A stretch of 64,000 bases of DNA, from NCBI GenBank assembly GCA_964017125.1, contig OZ024902.1, positions 55,409,245 to 55,473,244 of the forward strand. The letters run 5' to 3'. The position numbers were made by a program, and so were the translations under genes. This stretch comes from Flabesymbios commensalis (taxonomy: Eukaryota; Annelida; Polychaeta; Terebellida; Flabelligeridae). The notes under the pieces were generated by a model that did not search any database, was not told the origin of the DNA, and saw only the letters and a program-made list of their open reading frames with translations. This document shows positions 63,000-64,000 of this stretch, in pieces. Within the stretch, counting starts at the first letter, position 1. Every line of letters begins with the position of its first letter.

Positions 63000-63907
63000 T
63001 TGTGAGTAGTCCACAAACTAGCAGGAGAGCAGTGCGCTGCCGGCAAATTGGCCGTGTTTTCCATTACCACCACTCACCTGCTTCTGGGATTTTGCAGGAT
63101 TTTCCAATTAGCCAGAGAGGCTATATGCGGCACCGTTATCACATTGTGAGACCTAAGCCTCATCAAGATAAGCCGGCCAGCTAGGGATCCCAGTCAGATA
63201 TATGCGCCACCTCAGTCCACCCAATTCCACGCTCCTATAGTAAACAGAAAACCAGCAGGAAGCATGTTAGTTTAGGCAGATATTCAGGAATGTCATTCTT
63301 ATTGATCATGCATAGTAACTCAAAATTCATATAGCTAATACAATAAATAATACAATTAACCCAGCAGGCTGGCATAGCATTAGACAATTACACATTGTAT
63401 ATAATTATCTTACACGTTCATGTGGTATACTACATTATCATAGCTATTATATTCATTTAAAAAGAATATATACGTATCCCGGTATATTATTAAAGTTTTA
63501 TCTGTAATTTGGGAATTGGGATATATTATTCGACACTTCGGTCTTTTTGTTATTTCCATAATATTTTTTAGCTCAGCTATTTATTTTTAAATATAATACG
63601 ATGTTTTTTTCAAGTTTGGAGCTCTGTGTATAATGTGTGCACCAAATAGACAACGGTGGTCGATCTCAGAACGCCAGTTTAGAGTCAACCATGTTATCAA
63701 ACGAGCCACCCTGGAATGCCGCATTTTACACGAAGCGGATCATAGTATAATGCCCGGTATAGGCATATAGGCATTATACCATTATAAATAAAATGTAAAA
63801 GACGTGATTTTGTCAAACAGACAAAAAGCAGAATTGAGAGAAAATAGTGGGCTTTGTTGAGGGGCCACCAGTACAGAGACAAAGAGGTGTGAAAAGGTAT
63901 GCCTCCC
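63000..63907. other. Unassigned stretch
   Basis: No gene or repeat recognised. Confidence 0.4.
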
Positions 63908-63985
63908 AGTTACCAGGCGTCTGATTGGTCGAGATCCCGATCTCGACCAATCAGACGCCTGATAACTGTGTGAATGTAGTATATA
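63908..63985. promoter_or_regulatory. Palindrome with inverted CCAAT boxes before a TATA-like site
   Basis: 29-bp arms 'caggcgtctgattggtcgag' and complement, one mismatch, loop CC (63908-63967). It brings ATTGG and CCAAT face to face. 'gtatatagg' lies 12 bp on. Could be a promoter running out of the window or just another hairpin. Confidence 0.4.
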
Positions 63986-64000
63986 GGAGGAGGAGCTTGT

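Noticed and set aside
1-64000. LTR retrotransposon, endogenous virus or Polinton
   Set aside because: No paired LTRs, protease/integrase or capsid-like text was recognised; the only retroelements seen are the LINE and SINEs.

Overview
The window is AT-rich metazoan nuclear DNA with long introns, GT-AG splice sites and very dense short repeats. No prokaryotic operon, LTR element, provirus, Polinton or CRISPR array was recognised. The repeat types, frequent 'taggccta' words and gene content suggest a marine invertebrate, perhaps a mollusc or other lophotrochozoan. That placement is inference and weak.

The best-supported gene is a complete TIKI/TRABD2-type Wnt-cleaving metalloprotease on the minus strand. 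It has eight coding exons from 25017 down to 5445. All seven introns join in phase and encode 509 residues with a signal peptide, two GX2H motifs and a C-terminal membrane anchor. Its non-coding leader carries a short upstream ORF that overlaps the start codon. A second protein gene is a 334-codon, glutamine-rich, apparently intronless ORF at 58743-59747 on the plus strand. A few isolated open blocks with splice-like borders (32196-32456, 50182-50371, 26484-26900) are only candidate exons.

Layout: 1-3130 holds a broken CR1/L2-like LINE with a 2A-like motif, next to a SINE fragment. 3460-5260 is a cluster of palindromes. 5445-25017 is TIKI, its introns filled with hairpin elements, a SINE and a GAGT array. 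25081-58700 is mostly gene-poor, with two more full or partial SINEs, a second GAGT array (32530-32955), a ~1.6 kb tandem segmental duplication (39937-43213), tandem arrays of TTAA-flanked elements (45498-46293, 56127-56960), a 44-bp minisatellite (51600-53165) and a SINE inside a small ORF (53579-53913). 58743-59747 is the second gene. 60758-64000 holds further palindromes, a 580-bp-spaced repeat and TATA-like sites.

The most unusual signal is the number and nature of the palindromic repeats. At least seven families (called A-G here) have fixed ends and core. The arms differ from copy to copy yet stay complementary within each copy. This suggests that the two arms of one element are corrected against each other. 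Several of these hairpins lie in TIKI introns, two of them within 50 bp of a splice donor.
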